A DNA stretch of 64,000 bases from Hyphomicrobium_A sp963728165. GTDB taxonomy: Bacteria; Pseudomonadota; Alphaproteobacteria; Rhizobiales; Hyphomicrobiaceae. This document shows, piece after piece, positions 63,944-64,000 of this stretch. The notes below the pieces were generated by a model that was given only the letters and a program-made list of their open reading frames with translations, did not search any database and was not told where the DNA came from. The DNA is taken from positions 558,001-622,000 of the forward strand of contig CAVSIY010000006.1 in NCBI GenBank assembly GCA_963728165.1. Reading direction: 5' to 3'. Within the stretch, counting starts at the first letter, position 1. Each line of letters opens with the position of its first letter. Both the position numbers and the translations under genes were made by a program.

Positions 63944-64000
63944 TCGCCACGCTTGCAGCGAAGGAATTTTAGGACCCAGCAGGTCTGGCTGCACCTGTTT

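Overview
The window is GC-rich (about 65%) chromosomal DNA of an alphaproteobacterium, most likely of the order Hyphomicrobiales (Rhizobiales). Three things point there: a bioB-F-D-A-Z biotin operon ending in a FabH-like bioZ; the order DUF1178, nitrilase-like, grxC, comF, methyltransferase; and a nosR-Z-D-F-Y-L-X operon. Gene density is high, and no rRNA, CRISPR array, transposase or integrase is visible. I cannot name the genus.

Layout. 1-2 kb: two FHA proteins and a PP2C phosphatase. 2.5-6.3 kb: comM, a four-helix-bundle gene between GGCAGTA-type inverted repeats, folD, yggU, yggT, tRNA-Ala(CGC). 6.4-15 kb: PNPOx-like protein, hydrolase, NAD-formate dehydrogenase (frameshifted), GMC oxidoreductase, FHA membrane protein, SGNH hydrolase, OpgC-like acyltransferase. 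15.0-17.6 kb: a run of degenerate tRNA-like sequences before a slipin gene, then an FNT channel. 18-24.5 kb: bioBFDAZ and a divergent GntR/UTRA regulator. 25-29.4 kb: housekeeping genes. 29.6-34.1 kb: small membrane protein, lysozyme-like protein, and a protein carrying both subtilisin-like and trypsin-like protease domains. 34.1-36.3 kb: FTR1 permease, cupredoxin and outer-membrane barrel, probably for iron uptake. 36.7-44.9 kb: lipoprotein, methyltransferase, TPR protein, DUF6134 protein (split by an apparent inversion), a two-component system, and an operon of thermostable hemolysin, AMP-dependent ligase, haem-oxygenase-like enzyme and SDR. 44.9-52.5 kb: CzcBA metal efflux with DUF3240, small secreted and membrane proteins, and a divergent two-component system. 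52.48 kb: a 3' fragment of tRNA-Arg(CCT). 52.8-63.9 kb: nosRZDFYLX, a Crp/Fnr regulator and nnrS.

How the genes work together. nosZ reduces N2O; NosR and NosX supply electrons and flavin, NosDFY and NosL supply copper-site assembly, and the adjacent Crp/Fnr regulator and an Fnr-type box suggest control by low oxygen or NO. The biotin operon uses BioZ to make the pimeloyl thioester. Each two-component system has OmpR-type direct repeats (11-bp period) before its presumed targets: TGTAAG-type at 38.70 and 41.28 kb, CCTGAAA-type at 50.31 and 50.37 kb.

An important caveat: at least fifteen genes or gene parts are interrupted by single-base indels, nearly all one extra base, including in core genes such as bioD, nosZ and nosD. 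I read most of these as sequence or assembly errors and give the corrected gene spans.
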